A stretch of 38,379 nucleotides of DNA from an uncultured Bacilli bacterium (GTDB lineage: Bacteria; Bacillota_I; Bacilli_A; RF39; UBA660): the NCBI GenBank assembly GCA_947630055.1, contig CANRGA010000008.1, positions 1-38,379 of the forward strand, in the 5' to 3' direction. A program made the position numbers and the translations under genes. The notes below the pieces were generated by a model. The model ran no database searches. It had not been told where the DNA came from and was given only the letters and a program-made list of their open reading frames with translations. This document shows, one piece after another, positions 24,622 to 32,836 of this stretch. Positions within the stretch are counted from its first letter, which is position 1; every line of letters starts with the position of its first letter.

Positions 24622-25371
24622 TTAATCCTCCAATAAATGATAATTAAGTAAACAATTAATATTATCAAAACCATTAAATGTATCAGATATTCCAAGTAAA
24701 TAATTATTATAAGTTTTATTATCAATAATTATATTTTTAATAGATATACAAGGAAGTAAACTTCTTTTATTAATAGTTTTGATAGGTACATACATAGGAC
24801 TTCTTATATTATATATGCCTTTTAAAGTTTTTTTATTTACTAAAATGATATATTTTCCCGTAATAGGATCTTTTAATTTATTACCAGAATCAATAAAACC
24901 ATTTAAAGATAGAGTTTTATTATTTTTAAAAGTTATAATTACTTTTTTATAATAATTAACTATTTCTTTTAATTTCTTTTGTTCCTTAATATATAAATAT
25001 AAAATTAATGGCGCAATAGATAAACTAATTAAATAAGAAAGATTATTAAATTCTAGTTTTAAAAAATAAAGGAAGCCTGCTAGAATAACACTAGTCATAT
25101 AAAGATATAATAAATTATTAAAAAAGTATTTAATATTTTTAAAACTATAAGTAATTATTAACATAATTACACTAGTAAGTATTTTTAAGATTAATAAAAG
25201 ATATTTATTTAAAGGTATTAAAATAATAAAAGTAGATATTGCCCCAAAGAAAGAACCTAATAAGATTCTTTTAAATTTAGTATTTCTTTTTAAAGTAACA
25301 CTTACTGTTAAAAGTAATAATAAATCATATATAAAATTTAAAAGAAATAATAAATCTAGGTAAATAGTCAT
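24622..25371 (-). CDS. spoIIGA: SpoIIGA pro-sigma E processing peptidase
   Basis: A septal membrane aspartic peptidase. 249 residues: five hydrophobic helices in the first 130 residues, then a soluble domain with the catalytic GFIDSGNKLKDP motif (about 157-168; aspartyl-protease D-S-G), as in SpoIIGA. The C-terminal segment before sigE is shorter than in Bacillus (about 309 residues). Its stop and the sigE start are 1 bp apart, so production of the protease and its substrate is coupled. A TATAAT lies just after the ftsZ terminator. Confidence 0.92.
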   Translation of the reverse strand: MTIYLDLLFLLNFIYDLLLLLTVSVTLKRNTKFKRILLGSFFGAISTFIILIPLNKYLLLILKILTSVIMLIITYSFKNIKYFFNNLLYLYMTSVILAGFLYFLKLEFNNLSYLISLSIAPLILYLYIKEQKKLKEIVNYYKKVIITFKNNKTLSLNGFIDSGNKLKDPITGKYIILVNKKTLKGIYNIRSPMYVPIKTINKRSLLPCISIKNIIIDNKTYNNYLLGISDTFNGFDNINCLLNYHLLED

Positions 25372-25396
25372 ATTATCACCTAGATTATTATATAAA

Positions 25397-25424
25397 AAAA
25401 ATACGGCAATAAATGTCGTATTTT
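25397..25424 (-). terminator. Terminator after ftsZ
   Basis: AAAATACG and CGTATTTT arms (25398-25405, 25417-25424). The A-rich left flank gives the U tract on the minus strand. It overlaps the ftsZ stop and separates ftsAZ from spoIIGA-sigE. Confidence 0.75.
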
Positions 25425-26478
25425 AGAATAAATCGTTATTTCTTAAAAAGGGTGGGATTTCAATATCATCATCAGTTGGCACTGTCCTTCTCTTAGGTGT
25501 CTCTCCTGGTTCATATAACTCTTCTGTACTATCTTCATCAAAACCAGTTGCAATTACGGTAACAATAACTTCATCAGTTAAATTATCATTTTTAATAGCA
25601 CCGAAGATAATGTTAACATCACCTTTAGCAGCTTCTCTTACTGTTTCAACAGCATCCTCTATTTCAAATAATGTAAGGTTTGCCCCACCAGTTACATTGA
25701 CAATAGCATTTTTAGCGCCATCAATAGTAGCTTCAAGTAAACTATTAGCAACAGCTTGACGAGCAGCCTCTATTGCTCTATTTTCACCAGCATTGCAACC
25801 AATACCGATAATAGCAGTTCCACTCTTTTCCATTACTGCTTTAACATCCGCAAAGTCTAGGTTAATAACTCCAGTAACAGCAATTAAATCAGAAATAGAT
25901 TGAACTCCTCTATGTAGAACATTATCTACTTCTTTAAAGGCATCATCAAATGATGTTGTTTTATCTATAATATCTCTTAATTTATCATTAGGAATAACTA
26001 TTAATGTATCAACATGCTTTTTTAATTCTTCAATACCGATAAGAGCATTTTCACTTCTTCTTTTACCTTCAAATCTAAATGGCTTAGTAACAATACCAAC
26101 TGTAAGTGCTCCTAATTCTTGAGCAATTTCTGCAATAATTGGGGCAGCACCAGTACCAGTTCCACCACCCATACCGCAAGCAACAAAGACCATATCAGCA
26201 TCTTTTAGAGCATCTTCAATTTCGCCTTTACTCTCTAGAGCTGCTGCTCTTCCTATCTCAGGGTTAGCTCCAGCTCCTCTACCTCCAGTAATAGTTTTAC
26301 CAATTTGAATTTTATTAGGTGCTTTGGAAGCATTTAAAACTTGTAAATCAGTATTAACAACATAAAATTCAACACTTTTTACGCCTTCTTCAATCATTCG
26401 GTTAACAGCATTACAGCCACCGCCACCTACTCCTACTACTTTAATTTTTGCTATTTGATCCATTTGTAAATCGTTCAT
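25423..26478 (-). CDS. ftsZ: Cell division protein FtsZ
   Basis: The tubulin-like GTPase that forms the Z ring. 351 residues. The N-terminal GTPase has the glycine-rich [10 protein letters not shown] (16-25) and the tubulin signature GGGTGTG (104-110). The T7 loop NLDFADVK is intact. The C-terminal linker is short and ends in the conserved peptide [12 protein letters not shown], the FtsA/SepF/ZapA-binding tail. It lies 12 bp after ftsA. AAGGAGAGATAAGA precedes the ATG. Confidence 0.99.
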   Translation of the reverse strand: MNDLQMDQIAKIKVVGVGGGGCNAVNRMIEEGVKSVEFYVVNTDLQVLNASKAPNKIQIGKTITGGRGAGANPEIGRAAALESKGEIEDALKDADMVFVACGMGGGTGTGAAPIIAEIAQELGALTVGIVTKPFRFEGKRRSENALIGIEELKKHVDTLIVIPNDKLRDIIDKTTSFDDAFKEVDNVLHRGVQSISDLIAVTGVINLDFADVKAVMEKSGTAIIGIGCNAGENRAIEAARQAVANSLLEATIDGAKNAIVNVTGGANLTLFEIEDAVETVREAAKGDVNIIFGAIKNDNLTDEVIVTVIATGFDEDSTEELYEPGETPKRRTVPTDDDIEIPPFLRNNDLF

Positions 26479-26490
26479 TCTTATCTCTCC

Positions 26491-27732
26491 TTAATTATCA
26501 AAAAAATATCCAAATATTTTACCTAAAAGGGAATTGTCAACTACACTAATGCGTTTACCTTTTCCCCCTAATTCTTCTTGTTCTTCTAAACTAAATACCG
26601 AAAAGTCAATATTGCGAAGTTTTAATCTACTATTATAATACTTAATAATACCAACTGCCGTACTATACTTATTATCACGAGCACCAATTTCTTCAACTTT
26701 GCCAATAATACCAATATTACCAAGTAGTTCTTCTACTAATATATCAATATCGATGCTTTCCGTTACTCCTCCTGTTAGTATTATATAACTTATTTCCTTT
26801 TTTGTTAAGAGATTAATTTGTTTTTTTGCTAAATTAATAATCTCGGTAAGTCTTCCCATTACTACTTCTGATGCATCATATTGATTTATTTTAACGGCTT
26901 CACCATATTTATCAGTTAAAGCCATTGATTCATTCGGTTGAGCAAGTCTTGTATGGGCAAGAGCTAAATTTTCTTTAATAAATTTGGCATCACTTAATGA
27001 TATTTTATAAACATATGCTAAATCATTAGTAACTGCATCTCCCCCAATATCAATTACTTCAGTATTTGTTAAAATACCCCGATTAAATATAGATACTGTA
27101 GTAGTTTCTTCACCTATATTAATAACTGCACCAATTTTATCACTTAAGTCTTTTGTTTTATGCTCATAAAAATCTGCTAAAGGAGAAATTACTACATCAA
27201 CTAAATCAACATCTAAACTTTTAAGAACATTATTAATTCCTTCAATATTTTTCTTCGGAACTGTTACTATTATAGCTTTCATAGTAAGAGTTTCTGCGAT
27301 CATATTTAAAGGATTACTAACAATTTCATCATTTACTTTAAAACTAGTAGGAAGAACTGTTACAAGTTCTCTATTATCAACTACTTTATTATAAACACAT
27401 TTTTGCATAGCTTTTACTATATCACTATTTTTAATAACTTTATCTTCACTAGTAATTGGAATAGTACCACCACTTAAGAAGCATTCCGTATAAGTAGATG
27501 GCACAGTAGCTATTACTTTTTTTATTGGTATTCCTAAAATATCTTCACCTTTTTTAAACACTTCTTCTAAAGCTTCTTTAGCACTTTCAGGATTTATGAC
27601 ATAGCCCTTTTTAATACCTCGTGCTGGAGTTTCAACACATGCTAAAATATTTACTTTATTTTTTACTATTTCTCCTACTACTAATTTAATTAAGTAAGAG
27701 CCAATATCTAAACTTGCAATAAACTTTCGCAT
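26491..27732 (-). CDS. ftsA: Cell division protein FtsA
   Basis: The actin-like ATPase that tethers FtsZ to the membrane. 413 residues from ATG 27732. An earlier in-frame start adds 19 unconserved residues before the true N-terminus RKFIASLDIGSYLIK, and AGGAG lies 7 bases before this ATG. The actin-fold phosphate loops (LDIGSYLIKLV, INIGEETTTVS) and GGVTESIDID are visible. The C-terminal amphipathic helix (LLGKIFGYFFDN) is the membrane-targeting sequence. Operon with ftsZ. Confidence 0.96.
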   Translation of the reverse strand: MRKFIASLDIGSYLIKLVVGEIVKNKVNILACVETPARGIKKGYVINPESAKEALEEVFKKGEDILGIPIKKVIATVPSTYTECFLSGGTIPITSEDKVIKNSDIVKAMQKCVYNKVVDNRELVTVLPTSFKVNDEIVSNPLNMIAETLTMKAIIVTVPKKNIEGINNVLKSLDVDLVDVVISPLADFYEHKTKDLSDKIGAVINIGEETTTVSIFNRGILTNTEVIDIGGDAVTNDLAYVYKISLSDAKFIKENLALAHTRLAQPNESMALTDKYGEAVKINQYDASEVVMGRLTEIINLAKKQINLLTKKEISYIILTGGVTESIDIDILVEELLGNIGIIGKVEEIGARDNKYSTAVGIIKYYNSRLKLRNIDFSVFSLEEQEELGGKGKRISVVDNSLLGKIFGYFFDN

Positions 27733-27800
27733 ATCTCCACTCCTATTTTTCCTAATATTTATTATACAGAAAAAATAGCTAGTTAGCAAGGCTTTAAAAA

Positions 27801-27838
27801 TAAAAAAAGAATTACTATTTTAAATTCTTTAGTAATTC
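27801..27838 (-). terminator. Terminator of the infC-rpmI-rplT operon
   Basis: GAATTACTA (27809-27817) pairs with TAGTAATTC (27830-27838), with an A7 flank giving the U tract on the minus strand. It overlaps the rplT 3' end. Confidence 0.85.
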
Positions 27839-28363
27839 ATCTTTTTTCATCGTACTATAACCTTTAATACCAGCATCTTTTGCAAGTGCTTTTAATTCTG
27901 CCAAAGTTTTAGTACTTAAATCTTCAACTTTTTCAGTTACTTTTTTTGTTTCTTTTTTAACTTCTTCTTTTACTTCTTTAACAACATTTTCAACTTTTTT
28001 AACTTTACCGTCTAAAGCATCTTTAGCAGTTTTAACTAATTTAGTAAAAGATTCAGCATCATTAATAGCTATTTCTGATAACATTTTACGATTAATTTCA
28101 ATACCAGCTTTTGATAAGCCATCCATAAATTTAGAATAACTAATATCATTCATACGACATGCTGCATTAATTCTTGTTATCCATAATTTACGGAAGTTTC
28201 TTTTATTTTGTCTTCTATCTCTAAAAGCATAAACACCACTATGGAAAACTTGTTCTTGAGCAGTTTTATATAATCTATGTTTACTACCAAAATAACCTTT
28301 TGCTTGTTTTAAAACTTTACGTCTTCTATTTTTTGATACGTTTCCGCCTTTAACTCTTGCCAT
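27815..28363 (-). CDS. rplT: Ribosomal protein bL20 with C-terminal Rho-N/SAP-like extension
   Basis: The 50S protein bL20 is required early in large-subunit assembly and represses its own operon. Residues 1-117 are a normal bL20 ([37 protein letters not shown]). A further 65 residues follow: a Lys/Glu/Val-rich linker (about 118-150), then [19 protein letters not shown] (about 155-173), the pattern of a Rho N-terminal/SAP/LEM-like helical domain that binds nucleic acid. The usual length is about 118. Downstream of rpmI by 12 bp. Confidence 0.96.
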   Translation of the reverse strand: MARVKGGNVSKNRRRKVLKQAKGYFGSKHRLYKTAQEQVFHSGVYAFRDRRQNKRNFRKLWITRINAACRMNDISYSKFMDGLSKAGIEINRKMLSEIAINDAESFTKLVKTAKDALDGKVKKVENVVKEVKEEVKKETKKVTEKVEDLSTKTLAELKALAKDAGIKGYSTMKKDELLKNLK

Positions 28364-28375
28364 TATTTAATCCCC

Positions 28376-28567
28376 CTATCTGATAACAGATTTTAATCTG
28401 CTAGCTTCTCCTTTACCTAAAATTCCTTTATTTCTTCTTTGACGTACTTGTTTAGAAGAATCTTTGTTAGTTTTATGGTTACCATTACCTTTTTTATAAG
28501 TAAGTGTACCATTTTTCTTTACTTTAAACACTTTACTACTTGCTTTATGTGTTTTTTGTTTTCCCAT
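28376..28567 (-). CDS. rpmI: Ribosomal protein bL35
   Basis: A 63-residue, very basic 50S protein of normal length. The N-terminal KQKTHKASSKVFKV and the RQRRNKG segment are typical. Between infC and rplT in the conserved operon. The ATG follows AAGGAGAGTATATT. Confidence 0.97.
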   Translation of the reverse strand: MGKQKTHKASSKVFKVKKNGTLTYKKGNGNHKTNKDSSKQVRQRRNKGILGKGEASRLKSVIR

Positions 28568-28589
28568 AATATACTCTCCTTCTACTTCT

Positions 28590-29111
28590 TTATTTTTTTG
28601 GTGCTAATAACAAAGACATTTGTCTTCCTTCCAATTTGGGTTCTACTTCAATTTGACTAATATCACTTAAGGCATCAGCAAATTTTAATAAAACTTCTTG
28701 ACCTAGTTCTGTATGAGCCATTTGTCTTCCTTTAAAGCGAATAAATGCTTTAATTTTATGACCTTTCTTTAAATATTCAGCCGCATTTCTTTTACGTGTT
28801 TCAAAGTCACCAACATCAATAGTTACTGAAAGACGATATTCTTTAACTTCCTTATTGCTTTCCCTTTGTTTCTTTTGCGCTTCTTTTAATTTCTTTTGTT
28901 TCTCATAACGGAATTTATTATAATCCATTATTTTAGCCACTGCTGGTACACTATTTGCGCTCATTAAAACAAGATCTAAACCTGCATAATTTGCTAAAGT
29001 TTTGGCATCTTCAATATTCTTGACACCCATTTTTTCGCCATTTGGCCCAATTACCATAACCTCTGCTACTTTAATTTCATCATTAACTTGTAGCTCATCT
29101 GTTTTTGCTAT
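28590..29111 (-). CDS. infC: Translation initiation factor IF-3, probable AUA start
   Basis: Binds the 30S subunit, keeps it apart from 50S and checks the start codon. The N-domain (VNDEIKVAEVMVIG) and C-domain (KVAKIMDYNKFRYEKQKK, KAFIRFKGRQMAH, EGRQMSLLLAPK) are normal. The strong GGAGGT site (29121-29126) excludes the upstream in-frame TTG codons at 29129 and 29126. The first in-frame initiation-like codon at correct spacing (7 bases) is ATA at 29109-29111, giving a protein beginning fMet-AKTDELQVNDE. IF3 genes classically use AUU/AUA-type starts for autoregulation. Confidence 0.93.
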   Translation of the reverse strand: MAKTDELQVNDEIKVAEVMVIGPNGEKMGVKNIEDAKTLANYAGLDLVLMSANSVPAVAKIMDYNKFRYEKQKKLKEAQKKQRESNKEVKEYRLSVTIDVGDFETRKRNAAEYLKKGHKIKAFIRFKGRQMAHTELGQEVLLKFADALSDISQIEVEPKLEGRQMSLLLAPKK

Positions 29112-29264
29112 ACAAAGCACCTCCAACAATTAAAAAGTGAGTATCATTATACCCACTTAAAAACCATTATTAATTTATTTTGGCTTCTTACCTATTACTA
29201 TACGCAATCAGGTGGATTCATAGAATTCATGGATATAAATCGCTTTCCTTTTTAAAACACTAAT
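29112..29264 (-). promoter_or_regulatory. L20-type autoregulatory leader of infC-rpmI-rplT with attenuator
   Basis: About 150 nt between the infC promoter and start. It ends in a terminator hairpin (29134-29159; AAGTGGGTAT/ATACTCACTT followed by T5) immediately before the ribosome binding site, with upstream segments (GAATTCTATGAATCC, GATTGCGTATAG) able to form competing structure. In Firmicutes this operon is attenuated by L20 binding to an rRNA-like leader. The class assignment is inferred from position and attenuator. Confidence 0.65.
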
Positions 29265-29294
29265 AGTTTATCACTATATTATATGATTTGTCAA
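29265..29294 (-). promoter_or_regulatory. Sigma A promoter of infC operon
   Basis: TTGACA (29289-29294), 18-bp spacer and TAAACT (29265-29270) on the minus strand. The full -35 consensus makes this a strong ribosomal-protein-type promoter. Confidence 0.65.
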
Positions 29295-29361
29295 TCATTT
29301 TTAAAACTATTTACTTTTTATGTGTTATAATAAAAAAATGTAAGAAAAAGGAAACAAGTAT

Positions 29362-29868
29362 ATGATAATTAAAGGTTATAAAGCATTTAATAATAATCAA
29401 ACTAATAGATATGGTAAAAAATTTATCGAGGGCCAAGTATATCATAATAATCATAATTTAAAATTTGGGAATAATGGCCATGGATTTCATATGTGTATTT
29501 CTCTATGTGATGTTTTTCGTTATTTTAATAGTGATGCTATGGTGGCAAAAGTTATTGGCTTTGGTAATTATACACGTTATGATGATGAATATTATGGTTA
29601 CTATGATATGTATGCTGTAGCTAATTTATATATAGAAAAATTTTTAACTAGAGAAGAAATAATTACGGAAATGTTAAATAGATCAAGTTTTGAAATCAAA
29701 AAATTTTTAAGTACATTCTCCTTAAATGATATGGAAAAGAATTTGTTTTTAGAAAAATTTAAAAATGATGAAGAAATAACTAATTTAATTTTATATTACC
29801 AATTTGGTATTGATGTTTATCATAAAGATAATGGATTAAAAAAAATTAAAAAAAGAACTAATAACTAG
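29362..29868 (+). CDS. DUF7666-like protein, unknown function
   Basis: 168 residues. The N-terminal half has the pattern KGYKAFN, a Gly/Tyr segment, GHGFHMCISLCDVFRYF and VIGFG, matching the DUF7666/'pentapeptide-like' proteins found in phages and mobile elements (a beta-rich fold with a conserved GFHxC). The C-terminal half (about 105-168) is charged helix. No signal peptide. The ATG follows AAAAAGGAAACAAGTAT and a TATAAT is about 35 bases upstream. It is convergent with thrS, sharing a terminator. The substrate is unknown, and horizontal origin is possible. Confidence 0.6.
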   Translation: MIIKGYKAFNNNQTNRYGKKFIEGQVYHNNHNLKFGNNGHGFHMCISLCDVFRYFNSDAMVAKVIGFGNYTRYDDEYYGYYDMYAVANLYIEKFLTREEIITEMLNRSSFEIKKFLSTFSLNDMEKNLFLEKFKNDEEITNLILYYQFGIDVYHKDNGLKKIKKRTNN

Positions 29869-29880
29869 TTCTAATTTTTA
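29854..29880. terminator. Bidirectional terminator between the DUF7666-like gene and thrS
   Basis: AGAACTA (29854-29860) pairs with TAGTTCT (29866-29872) and is followed by a T run. It spans both stop codons. Confidence 0.75.
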
Positions 29881-31619
29881 TTTTCTATTTTGTCTGCAAG
29901 AAACTTAAGAAATTCATCTTTAGATACTGTAGTGGTTTCTTCACTACCATAAAGACGATAACTAATAGTGTTATCATCAACTTCTTTTTGGCCAATTATT
30001 AAAGTAATTGGAATTTTACGCATAACACTTTCACGCATTTTATAACCTAATTTTTCATTTCGATCATCAAGTTCTACCCGGTAATCACTAAGCATTTCTT
30101 GTAATTTTTTAGCATATTCTAAATGGTATTCATTATTAACTGGAATAATATTTATTTGAACTGGAGATAGCCATAATGGAAGTGCTCCTTTTGTTTCTTC
30201 TAATATGAAGGCAGTAAATCTATCAAATGTACCAAAGATAGCTCGGTGTAAAACAACTGGAATTTGCTTATTACCATCAGAATCGATATAAGAAAGTTCA
30301 AATCTTCTTGGTAAAAGGAAGTCAAGTTGACAAGTAGATAAAGTTACTTCTGGACCAATCGCTGGTTTTACTTCCACATCAAGTTTAGGGCCATAGAAAG
30401 CGGCTTCCCCAATTGCTTCATAATAATCAAGATGTAAGTTATTTAAAACTTCTCTTAATTTATCTTCAGCATCATTCCACATTTTATCATCATCAAAATA
30501 TTTTTCTTTATCATTTTTATCCCTTAAAGATAATCTAAATTTATAATTTTTAATGCCAAAGTCGTGATAAACATCTAAAATTAGTTCAACAACTTTTTTA
30601 AATTCTTCACCAATTTGATCAGGTCTAACAAAAAGGTGAGCATCATTTTGACACATACAGCGAACCCGCTCTAAACCTTTAACTGCTCCACTCGCTTCAT
30701 AACGAAAATCTGTCGCAAATTCCCCAATCCGAATAGGTAAGTCACGATAAGAATGTAAGTCGTTAGCATAAACTAACATGTGATGTGGACAATTCATTGG
30801 TCTTAAAACAAATTCTTCTTCATCAACTTTCATAGATGGGAACATATTTTCTTTATAATGATCCCAGTGACCAGATGTTTTATATAAATCAACTGTACCA
30901 ACACAAGGTGTATAAACATGTTTATAACCTAATTTTTGTTCTTTTTTATAAATATAATTTTCTAGTTCTTTTCGGATAATTGCCCCATTTGGAAGCCATA
31001 AAGGCATACCTTTTCCCACTAAATCATGAGTTGTAAAGATATCTAGTGCTTTACCAATTTTACGATGATCTCTTTCTTGGGCTTCTTCTAATTCTTTTAA
31101 GTAATCATTAAGCTCTTCTTCAGTTGGAAAGCAAACGCCATAAATTCTTTGGAGCATTTTATTGTTTTTATCGCCTTTCCAATATGCTCCACTAAATTTA
31201 ATTAATTTAAAATGTTTTAATTCTTTAACTGATTCAACATGTGGTCCACGACAAAGATCAGTAAAATCTCCTTGCGTATAACAAGAAATAATTGTTTCAG
31301 ATTCATCCATTCTACTAATTAAATCTAGTTTATAAGGATCATCTTTAAACATCTCTAAGGCTTCATCCTTACTTATTTCATGTCTAACAATTCTTTTACC
31401 ATCTTTACTAATTTTCTTCATTTCATGTTCAATTTTTGGAATATCTTCATCGCTAATGACTTTATCCCCTAAATCAATATCATAATAAAAACCATCTTCA
31501 ATAACTGGTCCTACCCAAAATTTAGCCTCGGGATATAAATGCTTTACGGCTTGCGCTAAAAGATGAGCACAACTATGATTAAGCATATTTAATTTTTCAT
31601 TTTCTTTAATATTTATCAT
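29871..31619 (-). CDS. thrS: Threonyl-tRNA synthetase lacking the TGS domain
   Basis: Charges tRNA-Thr. The 582-residue protein opens directly with the editing (N2) domain: HSCAH at about 16-20 (HxxxH), then the CRGPH zinc-type motif at about 118-122. The class II catalytic core follows, with zinc ligands in RPMNCPHHM and the [14 protein letters not shown] motif 3, then the anticodon-binding domain. The usual N-terminal TGS domain (about 60 residues) is absent, which explains the shorter length (about 640 expected). GGAGG lies 7 bases before ATG, and its start overlaps the MBL gene stop by 4 bp (ATGA). Controlled by the upstream T-box. Confidence 0.97.
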   Translation of the reverse strand: MINIKENEKLNMLNHSCAHLLAQAVKHLYPEAKFWVGPVIEDGFYYDIDLGDKVISDEDIPKIEHEMKKISKDGKRIVRHEISKDEALEMFKDDPYKLDLISRMDESETIISCYTQGDFTDLCRGPHVESVKELKHFKLIKFSGAYWKGDKNNKMLQRIYGVCFPTEEELNDYLKELEEAQERDHRKIGKALDIFTTHDLVGKGMPLWLPNGAIIRKELENYIYKKEQKLGYKHVYTPCVGTVDLYKTSGHWDHYKENMFPSMKVDEEEFVLRPMNCPHHMLVYANDLHSYRDLPIRIGEFATDFRYEASGAVKGLERVRCMCQNDAHLFVRPDQIGEEFKKVVELILDVYHDFGIKNYKFRLSLRDKNDKEKYFDDDKMWNDAEDKLREVLNNLHLDYYEAIGEAAFYGPKLDVEVKPAIGPEVTLSTCQLDFLLPRRFELSYIDSDGNKQIPVVLHRAIFGTFDRFTAFILEETKGALPLWLSPVQINIIPVNNEYHLEYAKKLQEMLSDYRVELDDRNEKLGYKMRESVMRKIPITLIIGQKEVDDNTISYRLYGSEETTTVSKDEFLKFLADKIENKN

Positions 31620-32245
31620 AATTTTTCCTCCTTAATATAAATTTCTACTTCAATATTATGATTTATTAAATTTTTAAATTTTTCACCTAAGTTAATATCG
31701 CCCACTATACTACCATAATGAGTAGGTATAACTTTTTTGGGACTTATTTCATTTATATACTTGGCAGCTTCTTTATAATCCATGGTAAAATAACCACCAA
31801 TGGGAATGAAACAAACATCAACATTTATATTTTTATTTTCATCTAAGGCATCGGTATCACCCATAATATAATAGGTAATATCATCTATTGTTAAAATATA
31901 ACCAACATAATTTGCCTCTTTCGGATGAAATTTTTTATTAACATTATAAGCTCTTACGGTAGTAAATTCTAAATCAGCAATTTTGTATGTTCGATTTGGT
32001 TCCACTACTAAATAGTTATTGGTTAATGTTTTAACTTTATCTTCTAGTACTTTCGGTACTATAATGGTTGTTTTAGCATTAATAATATTATTTATGGAAT
32101 TTTCATCATAATGATCATAGTGATCGTGGGTGATAAAAATATAATCAGCATCATTTAACTTTTTATCTATTTTAAATGGATCAAAATAGATATTTTTATT
32201 ACTACTAAGTTTTATAGCTGATTGTGTAAATACTTCGATTTGCAT
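31616..32245 (-). CDS. MBL-fold hydrolase (UlaG/YtkL-like)
   Basis: 209 residues from the ATG at 32245, with an AAAGGAGGGAAT ribosome binding site. The longer in-frame reading (20 residues) runs into the T-box terminator. The metal-binding [10 protein letters not shown] motif (HxHxDH, about 37-46) and PTHYGS near the C-terminus mark a metallo-beta-lactamase fold, COG2220 type. Substrate unknown: UlaG-like lactonases and uncharacterised cytosolic hydrolases share this pattern. It lies between the T-box and thrS and is translationally coupled to thrS, so its expression should follow tRNA-Thr starvation. Confidence 0.85.
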   Translation of the reverse strand: MQIEVFTQSAIKLSSNKNIYFDPFKIDKKLNDADYIFITHDHYDHYDENSINNIINAKTTIIVPKVLEDKVKTLTNNYLVVEPNRTYKIADLEFTTVRAYNVNKKFHPKEANYVGYILTIDDITYYIMGDTDALDENKNINVDVCFIPIGGYFTMDYKEAAKYINEISPKKVIPTHYGSIVGDINLGEKFKNLINHNIEVEIYIKEEKL

Positions 32246-32263
32246 ATTCCCTCCTTTACAAAA

Positions 32264-32463
32264 TAAAAAAGAATGATACCAAGGAGTCAAGGCTGACGGT
32301 ACCATCCTTTTATTTACTTAATTTATAAGATAACGGTATTACCCGGAGTTGATTGGACTCACTAGAGAATAGTAACTTTTAAATTCATTTGTTAATTTCC
32401 ACCAAACATTAACTCTCTTCTAAAATGATTATTTAAAAATCGTGTTTCTCATCACAGATTTAT
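32264..32463 (-). promoter_or_regulatory. T-box riboswitch (Thr specifier) of the MBL hydrolase-thrS operon
   Basis: A minus-strand leader of about 200 nt. It has the Stem I landmark GGTGGAA with AGAGAG, a specifier-like ACT (32371-32373) followed by A and helix TTCTC, and the T-box sequence AAGGATGGTACCGTC (about 32296-32310), which also forms the antiterminator. GGTATCATTC plus a T6 run (32264-32280) completes the terminator. The specifier (Thr codon ACU) and downstream thrS agree. In the family uncharged tRNA-Thr stabilises the antiterminator. Confidence 0.92.
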
Positions 32464-32469
32464 GTTTTC

Positions 32470-32498
32470 ATTTTAGCACCAATTAGTGACTTTTACAA
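32470..32498 (-). promoter_or_regulatory. Promoter of the T-box/thrS operon
   Basis: TTGTAA (32493-32498), 17-bp spacer, TAAAAT (32470-32475) on the minus strand. The -35 overlaps the yidD stop codon. Confidence 0.65.
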
Positions 32499-32708
32499 GT
32501 CTTTCGGTACTAAATCTATGCCACCTTTACTAAAAGGATTACATTTTAAGATTCGTTTAATACTTAATAGTGTTCCCTTTAAAGCACCATAATTAGTAAT
32601 TGCTTCTTTGGCATAATTAGAACAAGTTGGATAATATTTACATTTATTATGGCTAAATAAAGGTGTTTTTTGATACAAATCAATTAATTTTAATAATAAC
32701 TTTTTCAT
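32493..32708 (-). CDS. yidD: YidD membrane protein insertion efficiency factor
   Basis: 71 residues from ATG 32708. An amphipathic N-terminal helix (KKLLLKLIDLYQK) precedes the family motif CKYYPTCSNYA (about 23-33), and the C-terminal CNPFSKGGIDLVP is present. YidD assists YidC-dependent insertion at the membrane. An upstream in-frame ATG (32774) would add 22 hydrophobic residues not in the family, and lies before the promoter (TATAAT 32715-32720). The promoter places transcription start at or next to ATG, implying a leaderless mRNA. Confidence 0.93.
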   Translation of the reverse strand: MKKLLLKLIDLYQKTPLFSHNKCKYYPTCSNYAKEAITNYGALKGTLLSIKRILKCNPFSKGGIDLVPKDL

Positions 32709-32714
32709 AACCTT

Positions 32715-32743
32715 ATTATAATAGTTTATCTTTAATTTCACAA
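32715..32743 (-). promoter_or_regulatory. yidD promoter
   Basis: TTGTGA (32738-32743), 17-bp spacer, TATAAT (32715-32720). Only six bases separate the -10 from the ATG, so the message would have no leader. Confidence 0.6.
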
Positions 32744-32768
32744 TATTTAAAATTACCAAAAATAGGTA

Positions 32769-32819
32769 TTGCACTTTATAGGCAATTGTACTATACTCGA
32801 ATTGTAAACAAATGTTTGC
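32769..32819 (+). promoter_or_regulatory. Promoter with LexA-like operator for the Y-family polymerase
   Basis: TTGCAC (32769-32774), 17-bp spacer, TATACT (32792-32797). Overlapping the start site is GTAAACAAATGTTTGC (32804-32819), a near-palindrome resembling the Gram-positive SOS box CGAAC-N4-GTTCG (right half GTTTG good, left half weaker). SOS control fits the gene's function. Confidence 0.6.
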
Positions 32820-32836
32820 TAGGAAGAAAGAGCATT

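Noticed and set aside
24621-24725. N-terminal hydrophobic extension of SigE
   Set aside because: It lies within spoIIGA, lacks a start signal, and the correct ATG has GGAGG and the conserved pro-sequence.
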